A stretch of DNA of 64,000 nucleotides, taken from contig CADCIU010000006.1 of the NCBI GenBank assembly GCA_902801585.1, positions 11,577-75,576 of the forward strand, in the 5' to 3' direction. Source of the stretch: an uncultured Lachnospiraceae bacterium. GTDB taxonomy: Bacteria > Bacillota_A > Clostridia > Lachnospirales > Lachnospiraceae. The notes beneath the pieces are model-generated. The model saw nothing but the letters and a program-made list of their open reading frames with translations. It did no database searches and was not told the origin of the DNA. The position numbers and the translations under genes are program-made. The first letter of the stretch is position 1; every line of letters begins with the position of its first letter. Shown piece after piece: positions 52,122-60,016 of this stretch.

Positions 52122-53477
52122 ATGAGAGACATGACCTCCGGTGATCCGCGCGGTCATCTGTGGCGCTACGCATTGCCGCTGCTTTTGGGAAACTGGCTGC
52201 AGCTTGCTTACAATGCGGTGGACTCGATCATCGCGGGGCGCTTTATCGGACAGAGAGCGCTGGCAGCAGAGGGGATCGCGGCACCGGTGATGAATCTGGT
52301 GATCCTTGCGATCAGCGGCCTGTGTATCGGGGCAGGCGTACTGATGAGCGAATATTTCGGCGCGAAAAATTTTGCAAAGCTCAGGCAGACAATGTCCACA
52401 ATGCTTCTGTTCGGCGCAGCCGCGTGTTTTCTGGTGGCCGGAACGGGGGTTGTGTTCACGCCGCAGATCCTGCGCTTTTTGGAGGTGCCGGAGGAGATTT
52501 TTGCGATCACCGTGGTCTATCTGCGGATCACCTTTCTCGGTGCGCCCTTCACTTTTTTCTATAATGCGATCGCCGCCGGGATGAAAAGTGTGGGCGATTC
52601 CAAGACACCGCTGAAGTTTTTGATGTTCTCAGCGCTCCTCAATGCCGCGCTGGACCTGGTCTTTTTGGGGATTTTGGGATTCGGCATCGTTTGCAGCGCC
52701 GTCACGACGGTGGTTGCGGAAGCAGTCTCGGCGGGACTGGCTGCTTACTACATGACTGCCAAAGTACCTGCGCTCAGCCCCGCAGGAAACTGGAAGGCGG
52801 ACAGAAAGATCCTGGGCAAAATATTGCAGTACGGCCTTCCAAGCGCACTGCAGCAGGCGATCCAGCCCATTGGAAAGGTCCTGATCCAGGGGCAGGTCAA
52901 CGCGCTGGGGGTCAGCAGCATCGCGGCCTTCAATGCGGTGACGAGGGTGGACGATTTCGCCTGCATCCCCGAGCAGGGAATCGGGGCGTCGATCTCGACG
53001 TATGTGGCGCAGAACCGGGGCGCGGGCAAAAAAGACCGGATCCGAATGGGCTTTAGAGCGGGAATGACGCTGGAAGTGCTCTATTTTGCCCTGATCTGCA
53101 TGACGGCACTGCTCCTGAGAAGACCCATCGTCAGTATGTTCGTGACGGGAGAGGGCGCGGAGGAAGTCGTCCGGCTGGGAAGCCGGTATCTGGGTGTGAT
53201 GGCATTCTTCTATCTGTGGCCGGCGATGACGAACGGCGTGCAGGGATTCTTCCGAGGAATGGGCAAGATGTACACGACGGCGCTGGCAACGCTGATCCAG
53301 ACGTCGATCCGAACGGTGAGCACCATGTTCCTGGCGCCGAGACTGGGGATCACGGGCATCGCCTATGCCTGCGTGCTCGGTTGGAGCGTGATGCTGCTCT
53401 TCGAAGTGCCGTATTATTTCGTGACCTGCAGGAGAGAAGGGCTGACATCCCGGCCGGTCCTGCCGTCCGACAGATAA
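52122..53477 (+). CDS. MATE-family multidrug/cation efflux pump
   Basis: 451 residues, about twelve membrane helices and the MATE pattern: WRYALPLLLGNWLQLAYNAVDSIIAGRFIGQRALAAEGIA-type N-terminal repeat and a second-half homologous repeat (LPSALQQAIQPIGKVLIQGQVNALG). It exports organic cations or other compounds using sodium or proton gradients. GAAGGAAGT precedes ATG 52122. It follows preA at 50 bases and its 3' end overlaps the convergent PurA-like gene by 64 bases. Unlike the one at 2707 it lacks a HATPase tail. Confidence 0.88.
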   Translation: MRDMTSGDPRGHLWRYALPLLLGNWLQLAYNAVDSIIAGRFIGQRALAAEGIAAPVMNLVILAISGLCIGAGVLMSEYFGAKNFAKLRQTMSTMLLFGAAACFLVAGTGVVFTPQILRFLEVPEEIFAITVVYLRITFLGAPFTFFYNAIAAGMKSVGDSKTPLKFLMFSALLNAALDLVFLGILGFGIVCSAVTTVVAEAVSAGLAAYYMTAKVPALSPAGNWKADRKILGKILQYGLPSALQQAIQPIGKVLIQGQVNALGVSSIAAFNAVTRVDDFACIPEQGIGASISTYVAQNRGAGKKDRIRMGFRAGMTLEVLYFALICMTALLLRRPIVSMFVTGEGAEEVVRLGSRYLGVMAFFYLWPAMTNGVQGFFRGMGKMYTTALATLIQTSIRTVSTMFLAPRLGITGIAYACVLGWSVMLLFEVPYYFVTCRREGLTSRPVLPSDR

Positions 53478-54598
53478 ACTGTGCCGAAGCGCTGTCTGAG
53501 GCGGTCTGTGTCGATCCCCGCATACTCATTGAGATGCGTGACCATTACGGAGGGACGATAGAGATTGCCGGCGGCGCTTTTACACCGGGCAAAATCTTTG
53601 GAGATCCGTGCAGCCAGGAGATCGACATCGGCCAAACCGTACCGAAGTGCGCCCTGATAGCGGTTCGTGACATTGGTCACATCGGCTCTGACGCCCGGCA
53701 GCTGCCTTAGGAGCTCCTCATTACTGAGTTGATTCTCCATGGAGCCGTCGCCGTGCCTGGTCAGATAGGAGCGGGTCACATATGTGACCTCGACATCCGC
53801 CCCGCGAAAGACCTTTTCCACAGTTCTGAAAACTCTGCCGACGCCGGTGGTGGATGGCGTTGTGAACTCCTGCTCCTCGGGGGCATTTCCGTCCAGGAGG
53901 AGACCCTGCGCGTTTTCAAACAGGACTGTCTGATAGCGGCGAAGCCAGTCATCTTCCCGCATGGGGCACAGACGGCACATGGTCTCGCAGTCCTCCTCAA
54001 AGTGCAGGAGCAGTCCTTCCGAGAAGAAGCAGTCCTGCAGGTCTGCCGCCATGGCTCCGGTTTCCCGGAGCCTGTGAGCAAAATATCCGTCCCTGATCCG
54101 CCGCAGATAAGCGAGACGGTCGTCTCTGCTCAGGGCGGCGAAGTCCTTAAAAGGAATCCCGAACCCCTTCCAGTATCGGAGCACGGTCTCCCAGATCCCG
54201 AATCCGCAGCTGTTGTGAATCCCTCTTTTTTCCTGGAGCATCTGGTTGGTCAGCATGTCCCAGGGTGTGGTGAAGCGGCAGAGAGGGTGCATGTATGCTT
54301 CCGGTGCCTTGTGCTCTGCGCAGAGCTCGTCATATTCCCTGAGAAACTCCATGGGGTTGACCAGGAACTGCTGGGCATAATAGCTAGCAGCCCCGCGGAA
54401 GGAGGCCGCACCGAAGTGCTTGAACACATGCCTGCTGCCGTCCTCGAGTTCCACCGTGTGTCCTCTCTGAGGCCCTCCATTGGTCAAAATATTGATCATT
54501 TTGTCTTTTTCCCGCACTTGCGAACCAAAGAAATCCGTTGCCAGTCCTTTGCCCTCGTCTCCGTAGGATGCGCCGATGATCACTTTGATGTTCTGCAT
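53414..54598 (-). CDS. Adenylosuccinate synthetase homolog, divergent
   Basis: 394 residues, shorter than canonical PurA (~430). It retains the N-terminal loop GASYGDEGKG (9-18, catalytic Asp14 of the GDEGKG), then GGPQRGHTV in place of the GGNNAGHTV loop (so the Asn is lost, the His kept), FENAQGLLLDG, TTPSTTGVGRVF and YVTRSYLTRHGDG. The fold and GTP-binding elements are those of adenylosuccinate synthetase, but several key substrate residues differ, so the reaction could be a GTP-driven ligation with another partner. GGAGGGAGCT precedes the ATG. It is last in a minus-strand operon after a vWA gene; the operon is unlike the housekeeping purA context. Confidence 0.75.
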   Translation of the reverse strand: MQNIKVIIGASYGDEGKGLATDFFGSQVREKDKMINILTNGGPQRGHTVELEDGSRHVFKHFGAASFRGAASYYAQQFLVNPMEFLREYDELCAEHKAPEAYMHPLCRFTTPWDMLTNQMLQEKRGIHNSCGFGIWETVLRYWKGFGIPFKDFAALSRDDRLAYLRRIRDGYFAHRLRETGAMAADLQDCFFSEGLLLHFEEDCETMCRLCPMREDDWLRRYQTVLFENAQGLLLDGNAPEEQEFTTPSTTGVGRVFRTVEKVFRGADVEVTYVTRSYLTRHGDGSMENQLSNEELLRQLPGVRADVTNVTNRYQGALRYGLADVDLLAARISKDFARCKSAAGNLYRPSVMVTHLNEYAGIDTDRLRQRFGTVYLSDGRTGRDVSPSLLQVTK

Positions 54599-54649
54599 AG
54601 CTCCCTCCGCGTTCTGATCGTCATTTCCGATCGTCATTTCTGATTTTTG

Positions 54650-55588
54650 TTACCAATTGACGGTGCCCAGACCGCTGAAAAGTCCGAATAACCCGCCGCG
54701 GCCGGCATTGTTCTCCGCTTTCACGGCCTCTGCGTCAGTGCCGACGGCTGCGGCATTGGCCCTGCCCACGCCGACATCCTCCAGGCATTCCAGAATGGTC
54801 TGCGGCAGCTCGTCCAGCGTGGATACTTTCAATCTTTTGCCCAAAACGCGCCCGAAGCTCTGGCGGATCGCTATGGCGTAGCGTTTGTAGCAGTCTCCCG
54901 GGTCATTGATCGCCACATGGAAGATATCGAACTTCTCCTTCGCGCTGCGGTACAGCTCGACAGTCTCCACATCTCCCTGCAGCACGTCGCCGGTGACCTT
55001 GGCAAGACGGTCGCCCGGCAGGTAGGGATTGAGGGGCTCATCGCCCAATGTGATGATCACGCCCTTTTTGCCGCGCTTATGGCAGTCGAGGCTGGTGTGG
55101 TTAAGGCCCATGTACCAGGCTGCTGTGTAGGATTCGAAGCTGTTTCCGCCCCCGCCCCGCTCGAACCAGATCCGGTCTAAATGCTCGGCAATGCGGATGT
55201 CGGACTCGAACTGGGAGATCTGGATGGGCGCCCTGTCGTAGGCGAGATCGCCAATGCCCATGACCATGAACTCCACGTCCTTGTAAGTGTCCAGCACGTT
55301 CTGCATAATAACATTGAGGGAAGCAGCCGTCTTGAGAAGTGCGCCGCCCATGGAACCGGTGACATCCAGTGCCAGGATCACCGGCACGGTGGCAGGATGC
55401 TCGTCGTTGTCGCAGCACTCCCGCATGACCCTCATAGGATCCATCTTGGGATCGATCTGCCTGGCGCGGTACATATCCTGCGCGCCGCTCATCCTCGAAG
55501 TGTCTATATGACCGTCTGCCCGGACTGTTCTGCCCATGCCGGCAGAATACCTTGCAAAATCTTCTCTTCTCCAATATCCTCCGCCCAT
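54650..55588 (-). CDS. von Willebrand A domain protein, soluble (TerY-like)
   Basis: 312 residues with no signal peptide or membrane helix. MIDAS: DVTGS at 75-79 (DxTxS form), then a Gly-rich WFERGGGGNSFESYTAA and VIITLGDEPLNPY supplying the later Thr/Asp-type contacts. It is a soluble cytoplasmic vWA protein whose family relatives bind protein partners through the metal. Start at ATG complement of 55586-55588 after AGGAGGTACAAA; an earlier ATG at 55624 lacks a site. It lies 51 bases before the adenylosuccinate synthetase homolog; the C-terminal tail is Gly/Phe-rich. Confidence 0.72.
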   Translation of the reverse strand: MGGGYWRREDFARYSAGMGRTVRADGHIDTSRMSGAQDMYRARQIDPKMDPMRVMRECCDNDEHPATVPVILALDVTGSMGGALLKTAASLNVIMQNVLDTYKDVEFMVMGIGDLAYDRAPIQISQFESDIRIAEHLDRIWFERGGGGNSFESYTAAWYMGLNHTSLDCHKRGKKGVIITLGDEPLNPYLPGDRLAKVTGDVLQGDVETVELYRSAKEKFDIFHVAINDPGDCYKRYAIAIRQSFGRVLGKRLKVSTLDELPQTILECLEDVGVGRANAAAVGTDAEAVKAENNAGRGGLFGLFSGLGTVNW

Positions 55589-55698
55589 TTTGTACCTCCT
55601 GTTCTCACAATATGTGTGTTTCACAGACTCTTAAGCGAGCTGCCGTTTGAGCAGCGCTGCCTTTGAGCTTTTATTTGTCCTGCCCGGTCTTCGATCTG

Positions 55699-56424
55699 TC
55701 AAAAGACCGTATCTTCTTCGTCATCTTCCTCTGCATCTGCTGCGTCTTCTGCATCCGTATCCTCTTCAAAAAGGTTTCCGAACAGATCATCGAAACCGCC
55801 GCTCTTCATCAGCATGAGCGGGAGCAGCAGGTTCATGTTTCCCGTGTTCTGCGCAGCGAGTGCGCCACTTCCTGTGCTGATCCCCGTGCCGATCCCGGTG
55901 CCTGTGCTGATCCCCGTGCCGATCCCGGTGCCTGTGCTGATCCCCGTGCCGATCCCTGCGTCTGTGCCGGCCCCTGCATCCCCAAAGAGGCTGCTCATCA
56001 TCATGAACTTCATCATTTTGGCGATGCTGCCTTTTCCGCAGATGGAGGAGCCGTCGCCGAACAGGGAGACGATCTTGCCGTAGAACCAGGTGTTTCCCAT
56101 GAAGACGTGCCGCTCGGGAAGGATGGTCTCCACGACGGACGTCTCGTAATTGATCACTTCAATGCTGTTTTTATCTGCTCTCCTGACACATGCGGGCTTG
56201 CCGCCGTTTAAAATGATGTCTCCCGGTTTGACCTTGGAAGCCGGGATCACGAAGAACATCCCGTCGCCGAAGCTGAAGACCAGATTGTCACAGTTGCGGA
56301 GCCTGCCGGTCTTTATGTTATAACTTCTGTAGCCTGCGGACGTCTTGACGGCGATCCCGCAGGGGGAGAGCATGCACATACCTTTCTGAACTTTCATGAA
56401 CATTCCGCTAAACATCGTATTCAC
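55699..56424 (-). CDS. Unknown protein with GIGTGISTGT repeats and acidic tail
   Basis: 241 residues, GTG start five bases after AGGAGGT. The N-terminal ~125 residues are a compact beta-rich domain (GIAVKTSAGYRSYNI, LVFSFGDGMFFVIPASKVKPGDIILNGGKPACVRRADKNSIEVI). Then a Met-rich stretch, three copies of a GIGTGISTGT repeat (30-base DNA units at ~55865-55960), a hydrophobic MNLLLPLMLMKSGG segment and a strongly acidic C-terminus (EEDTDAEDAADAEEDDEED). No family was recognised. It is first gene of the operon vWA/adenylosuccinate-synthetase homolog. Confidence 0.55.
   Translation of the reverse strand: MNTMFSGMFMKVQKGMCMLSPCGIAVKTSAGYRSYNIKTGRLRNCDNLVFSFGDGMFFVIPASKVKPGDIILNGGKPACVRRADKNSIEVINYETSVVETILPERHVFMGNTWFYGKIVSLFGDGSSICGKGSIAKMMKFMMMSSLFGDAGAGTDAGIGTGISTGTGIGTGISTGTGIGTGISTGSGALAAQNTGNMNLLLPLMLMKSGGFDDLFGNLFEEDTDAEDAADAEEDDEEDTVF
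55865..55960 (-). repeat. 30-base tandem repeat inside the unknown protein gene
   Basis: Three near-identical copies of a 30-base unit (GATCCCCGTGCCGATCCCGG and 10 more bases, seen on the plus strand) encode GIGTGISTGT repeats. This looks like recent tandem expansion. Confidence 0.8.
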
Positions 56425-56456
56425 TCTTACCTCCTTTCGAAACGTCTGTTTCTTTA

Positions 56457-56529
56457 ATAGTCATATTGACTATAAATAAAATAGCACAAGGGGCCGGTGA
56501 TGTCAATAGGGTATTAGTCAAAAAGACTA
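56457..56529 (-). promoter_or_regulatory. Promoter and paired operator of the vWA/PurA-like operon
   Basis: Minus-strand promoter TTGACA (complement of 56501-56506), 17-base spacer, TATTTT (complement of 56478-56483). Two TAGTC/GACTA palindromes bracket it: ATAGTCA-TAT-TGACTAT at 56457-56473, just downstream of the -10, and TAGTC-AAAAA-GACTA at 56515-56529, just upstream of the -35. The arrangement suggests repression by a dimeric regulator, MarR-type or similar. Confidence 0.6.
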
Positions 56530-56583
56530 TTATTTTTTAGCTGCAGTTCCGACACAAAATATACATAATTTTGGGAATAGTTA

Positions 56584-56612
56584 TTGCCTTTTCGGGGTGT
56601 TACAATTATAAA
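56584..56612 (+). promoter_or_regulatory. Probable promoter of the THF-riboswitch operon
   Basis: TTGCCT (-35, 56584-56589), 17 bases, TATAAA (-10, 56607-56612). It leads into the riboswitch about 40 bases later. Confidence 0.5.
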
Positions 56613-56652
56613 GAATAAAGGAATATCATATTCAGCTGTTCCGTTCTGAAGG

Positions 56653-56767
56653 TCAGAGTAGGAATGACGCGTAAAGTGCCGCGAAATGGGAGGTCGTTCG
56701 CGGACGAAAGGGCGAAGATCCGGCGAGACGCCGAAAAAGCCCTGCGGTGTCATTCCGCATCCGCTGC
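56653..56767 (+). promoter_or_regulatory. Tetrahydrofolate (THF) riboswitch
   Basis: The sequence follows the THF aptamer consensus in order: CAGAGTAGGAATGACGCG, TAAAGTG, GAAATGGGAGGTCGTT, a GC-rich variable hairpin (CGGCGAGACGCCG), then GTGTCATTCCGCATCCGCTG closing the stem. The strongest identifiers are GAGTAG, GGTCGT and GCATCCGCT. It lies directly upstream of a folate transporter and folylpolyglutamate synthase, the usual THF-riboswitch targets. Folate binding probably blocks translation of folT through the GGAGGGAG site. Confidence 0.88.
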
Positions 56768-56847
56768 CGCGCATGAGATGATACGGGCTCCCGACGTGGT
56801 GGCAAATCAGGTAACTTATGTTTGCATGAACACGGAGGGAGTTTTTT

Positions 56848-57396
56848 ATGTATAAAAACGAAATAAATAAAAATGAGAATAAAGCAGGCTTCGCCTGGGG
56901 CATCCGGACAATTGTGAGTCTCGCTTTCTTTACAGCGCTCTATGTTGTCCTTGAGCGGTTCCTGTCCATCAATATGTGGAATATGCGGATCGGCTTTGCA
57001 TTTATTGCACTGGCATTATCCGGCATGCTCTACGGACCGCTCTCAGCCGGCATTGTCGGAGCGGCCGGGGATATCCTGGGAATGCTTCTGTTCCCCACAG
57101 GACCCTATTTTCCGGGATTTACACTGAATGCCTTTCTGACAGGTGCGGTATTCGGCCTGTTTCTGCACAAAAAGATCACAACAGAGAGAATACTGGGGGC
57201 AGTAGCTGTCAATCAGCTGATCCTGAGCCTGTTCGTTCAGACGCTCTGGATCTCCATCACTTACGGCGCGCCCTATGCCGCCCTTTTGCCGACCCGGATC
57301 ACGCAGTGCCTGGTGCTGATCCCGGTGCAGCTGATCGCCCTGCAGTTCCTGGGCAAGCCGCTCGTCACGGCCGTGAGAAAGACGCAGAGTGTATAA
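56848..57396 (+). CDS. folT: Folate ECF transporter substrate-binding subunit
   Basis: 182 residues with six membrane helices, the S-component fold. Features: RTIVSLAFFTALYVVLERFLSI near the N-terminus, RIGFAFIALALSGMLYGPLSAGIVGAAGDILGMLLFP, and Gly-Ala-rich helix 1-like ALYVVLE that binds the EcfT scaffold. It captures folate for an ECF transporter with EcfA/EcfA'/EcfT encoded elsewhere. Placement after a THF riboswitch and before folC supports folate as the substrate. ATG 56848 has GGAGGGAG eight bases upstream. 59 bases separate it from folC. Confidence 0.88.
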   Translation: MYKNEINKNENKAGFAWGIRTIVSLAFFTALYVVLERFLSINMWNMRIGFAFIALALSGMLYGPLSAGIVGAAGDILGMLLFPTGPYFPGFTLNAFLTGAVFGLFLHKKITTERILGAVAVNQLILSLFVQTLWISITYGAPYAALLPTRITQCLVLIPVQLIALQFLGKPLVTAVRKTQSV

Positions 57397-57455
57397 TGCG
57401 GTGTGCGCCGGCGGCGGATCATGTGCAGTGAGAATAAGCGGCAAAGGAGTAAGAT

Positions 57456-58784
57456 ATGGCAAAAGAGCAGACAATGACAGTGCAGCAGGCGATCGACTAT
57501 ATCAATGATCACACCTGGAGTCAGTGGCGGCTGGGGCTGGAGCGGACCCGGGAGCTCCTTGCAAGACTGGGCGATCCGCAGAAGAAGCTGAAATTCGTAC
57601 ATGTAGCCGGGTCCAACGGCAAAGGGTCGACTTGTGCCATGCTGGAGAGGATCCTGCGGGAGGCGGGGTACAGAACCGGCTTCTTCCCTTCTCCTTATAT
57701 AGAGGATTTTCGGGAGAGGATCCAGGTGTGCGGAGAGTACATCACAGAGGAAGCTCTTTGTGAGATCACAAATACCGTTCGCGTGCAGGCGGATGCCATG
57801 GAGGATCACCCCAGCCAGTTCGAGCTGATCACTGCGATCGGGATGGTATATTTTGCCCGGGAACAGTGCGACATGGTCATACTGGAAGTGGGACTGGGAG
57901 GAGAATTTGACGCGACCAACGTGATCGACGCGCCGGAAGCCGCGGTGATCACGCACATCGGGCTGGAGCACACCGAGTATCTTGGCAATACTTTGGCGGA
58001 AATTGCCCGCACAAAGTCGGGGATCATCAAGTCCGGATCGGATGTGGTGCTGTATGAAAACGAACAGGAAGTGATGGACGTCGTCACAGAGATCTGCAGG
58101 GAGCGCGGATGCCCGCTTCATATCGCGCGGTTCGGGGCGATCGAGCCGCTCGAAGCTTCACTGGCCGGGCAGACATTCCGGTACAGAGGGGCGGTCTACA
58201 GCCTTCCGCTTCTGGGAGAATACCAGCTGCACAATGCCGCGACCGTACTTGCGGTCGTGGAGGTGCTCCGCAAAAGAGGATTTGCTGTTCCCGAGGGAGC
58301 TGTAGCTGCCGGGTTTGCGAATGTCAGGTGGCCGGCCCGATTTGAGGTCCTCAGCACGGATCCGCTCTTCATTCTGGACGGCGGGCACAACCCGCAGTGC
58401 GCGGAGGCGCTGGCGGAGTCTCTCGCCAAGTATGTCCCGGAGAAAGTCGTATTCCTGATGGGCGTCCTTGCGGATAAGGATTACGGTAAGATCCTGGATC
58501 TGATCACACCATTCGCGGAAGAATTTGTGTGTGTGACGCCGGATTCACCCAGAGCTTTGCCGGCGCAGAAGCTGGCGGAGCTTCTGACCGGGCGAGGATT
58601 TACCGCGACGGTTTGCGGCGGGATCGAAGAGGGCGTGAGAGTCAGCCTGCAGAAGGCACAGGCTGCGCGGGATTCACAGGAAGCGAAGGCACGTCCGGTG
58701 GTCGCCTTCGGATCGCTCTATATGGCCGGCGCGATCCGCACGGCGTTCAGGAGACAGAGAACCGTCCCCTGTCTCCAAAAGTAA
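57456..58784 (+). CDS. folC: Bifunctional folylpolyglutamate synthase / dihydrofolate synthase
   Basis: 442 residues, Mur-ligase fold. VHVAGSNGKGSTCAML (~49-64) is the ATP P-loop; FPSPYIEDFRERIQV and LEVGLGGEFDATNVI are folate/Mg boxes; HIGLEHTEYLGNT and ILDGGHNPQCAEALAESL complete the family pattern. It adds glutamate to folates so that they are held in the cell. AAAGGAG precedes the ATG. The last 11 codons (RRQRTVPCLQK and the adjoining residues) lie within a palindromic repeat, so the repeat has replaced or extended the original C-terminus. Confidence 0.93.
   Translation: MAKEQTMTVQQAIDYINDHTWSQWRLGLERTRELLARLGDPQKKLKFVHVAGSNGKGSTCAMLERILREAGYRTGFFPSPYIEDFRERIQVCGEYITEEALCEITNTVRVQADAMEDHPSQFELITAIGMVYFAREQCDMVILEVGLGGEFDATNVIDAPEAAVITHIGLEHTEYLGNTLAEIARTKSGIIKSGSDVVLYENEQEVMDVVTEICRERGCPLHIARFGAIEPLEASLAGQTFRYRGAVYSLPLLGEYQLHNAATVLAVVEVLRKRGFAVPEGAVAAGFANVRWPARFEVLSTDPLFILDGGHNPQCAEALAESLAKYVPEKVVFLMGVLADKDYGKILDLITPFAEEFVCVTPDSPRALPAQKLAELLTGRGFTATVCGGIEEGVRVSLQKAQAARDSQEAKARPVVAFGSLYMAGAIRTAFRRQRTVPCLQK
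58750..58776 (+). repeat. GGAGACAG palindromic repeat inside the folC 3' end
   Basis: Arms GGAGACAG/CTGTCTCC around the core AGAACCGTCCCC (inverse orientation). It is translated as RQRTVPCLQ just before the folC stop codon at 58782-58784. Confidence 0.85.
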
Positions 58785-58860
58785 CCCCCGGGGGGGCTTG
58801 TGCGATGCTTTCGGACCATTATAAACTTTTGATAGATTTAATGATTCGGAGGATTGAATT

Positions 58861-59922
58861 ATGCATATGGCTGACGCCCTTTTATCCCCTGCTGTGGCAG
58901 CGACAATGTACGTCGCATCCGGTACTACAGCCGGAATCTCAATAAAAAGACTCACCGGGGACGAGAATACCCAGAAGCTGCCCACCATGGCAGTGGCATC
59001 CGCTCTGGTTTTTGCCGGGCAGATGATCAACTATACGATTCCGGGGACCGGCTCTTCCGGACATATGTGCGGCGGTATGCTCCTGTCCGCCCTGCTCGGA
59101 CCGGAGGCGGGATTTTTGTCGATGATCGTGGTACTGACGATCCAGTGTCTCTTTTTTGCCGACGGAGGACTGATGGCCTTGGGGGCCAACATATGGAACA
59201 TGGCCTTTTACGGGTGCTTTGTGGGGTATTACCTGATCTGGCGCCCGATCATGAGGAGCAGGCTGTTCGAGAATCTCGGGCCGCATGCGGCGCAGAGAGC
59301 AAGAATCGCACTGGCGTCGATCATCGGATGTGTGGTCACCCTGCAGATGGGGGCTTTCTCGGTTGTCCTTGAGACGACGCTCTCGGGCATCACAGAGCTT
59401 CCTTTCGGAGCGTTCTGTGCACTCATGCAGCCCATTCACCTGGCAATCGGCCTTGTGGAAGGCCTGATCACGACGGCCGTCCTGACCTATGTCTATGAGA
59501 CAAGGCCGGAGCTCGTGCGCGATGTTGACCTCTCTGAGGAGGCTGCTGCGGGAAAATCGTCCAAATCGCTGGGGACAGTCATTGTCACGCTGGCTCTGGC
59601 AGCGCTGATCGTCGGCGGAGTCTTCTCTCACTTCGCAAGTTCCAATCCGGACGGACTGGAGTGGGCACTCTTCGGAAATGAGGAGTCAGGATACAGCGCC
59701 AACATGGGTCTTGACGAGGACAATTTCGGAACGAGCAGCGCGGCGTCCGAGACGGCGTCGAGCATTCAGGAGAAGACATCCTTCCTGCCGGATTACGGGT
59801 TTGCGGGCAGTGAGAATCCGATGGGCACGACCGTTTCCGGTATTGCAGGCAGTATTATGGTCGCGGCCGCGGCGCTGGCCATCTGTTTCGTCGGGAGATT
59901 TTTCCGCAGGAAAAATGCTTGA
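58861..59922 (+). CDS. cbiM: Cobalt/nickel ECF transporter substrate subunit CbiM fused to a PDGLE (CbiN-like) domain
   Basis: 353 residues. It begins MHMADALLSPAVAA, the CbiM/NikM hallmark in which His2 and the N-terminal amine hold the metal. Helices with GHMCGGMLLSALLGPEAGFLSMIVVLTIQCLFFADGG follow (His in helix 3). The C-terminal ~120 residues hold a membrane helix, SSNPDGLEWALFG (PDGLE motif) and a final helix, equal to the CbiN/NikN-type partner. GGAGGATTGAATT precedes the ATG. Together with CbiQ and CbiO it imports Co2+ or Ni2+. Regulation is not visible; no cobalamin riboswitch lies upstream. Confidence 0.9.
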   Translation: MHMADALLSPAVAATMYVASGTTAGISIKRLTGDENTQKLPTMAVASALVFAGQMINYTIPGTGSSGHMCGGMLLSALLGPEAGFLSMIVVLTIQCLFFADGGLMALGANIWNMAFYGCFVGYYLIWRPIMRSRLFENLGPHAAQRARIALASIIGCVVTLQMGAFSVVLETTLSGITELPFGAFCALMQPIHLAIGLVEGLITTAVLTYVYETRPELVRDVDLSEEAAAGKSSKSLGTVIVTLALAALIVGGVFSHFASSNPDGLEWALFGNEESGYSANMGLDEDNFGTSSAASETASSIQEKTSFLPDYGFAGSENPMGTTVSGIAGSIMVAAAALAICFVGRFFRRKNA

Positions 59923-59959
59923 CGCAAGCGAAAAAGATACGGTACAAAGAGGTAAGAAG

Positions 59960-59990
59960 CCCCCATGTCCCTAAGGGATATGGGGGTTGT
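59960..59990 (+). terminator. Hairpin between cbiM and cbiQ
   Basis: Stem CCCCCATGTCCC / GGGATATGGGGG with a TAA loop, followed by TTGTTT. It could be a partial attenuator setting the ratio of substrate subunit to energy-coupling subunits. Confidence 0.6.
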
Positions 59991-60016
59991 TTACAAAATG
60001 TGCGGGAATTACGATC

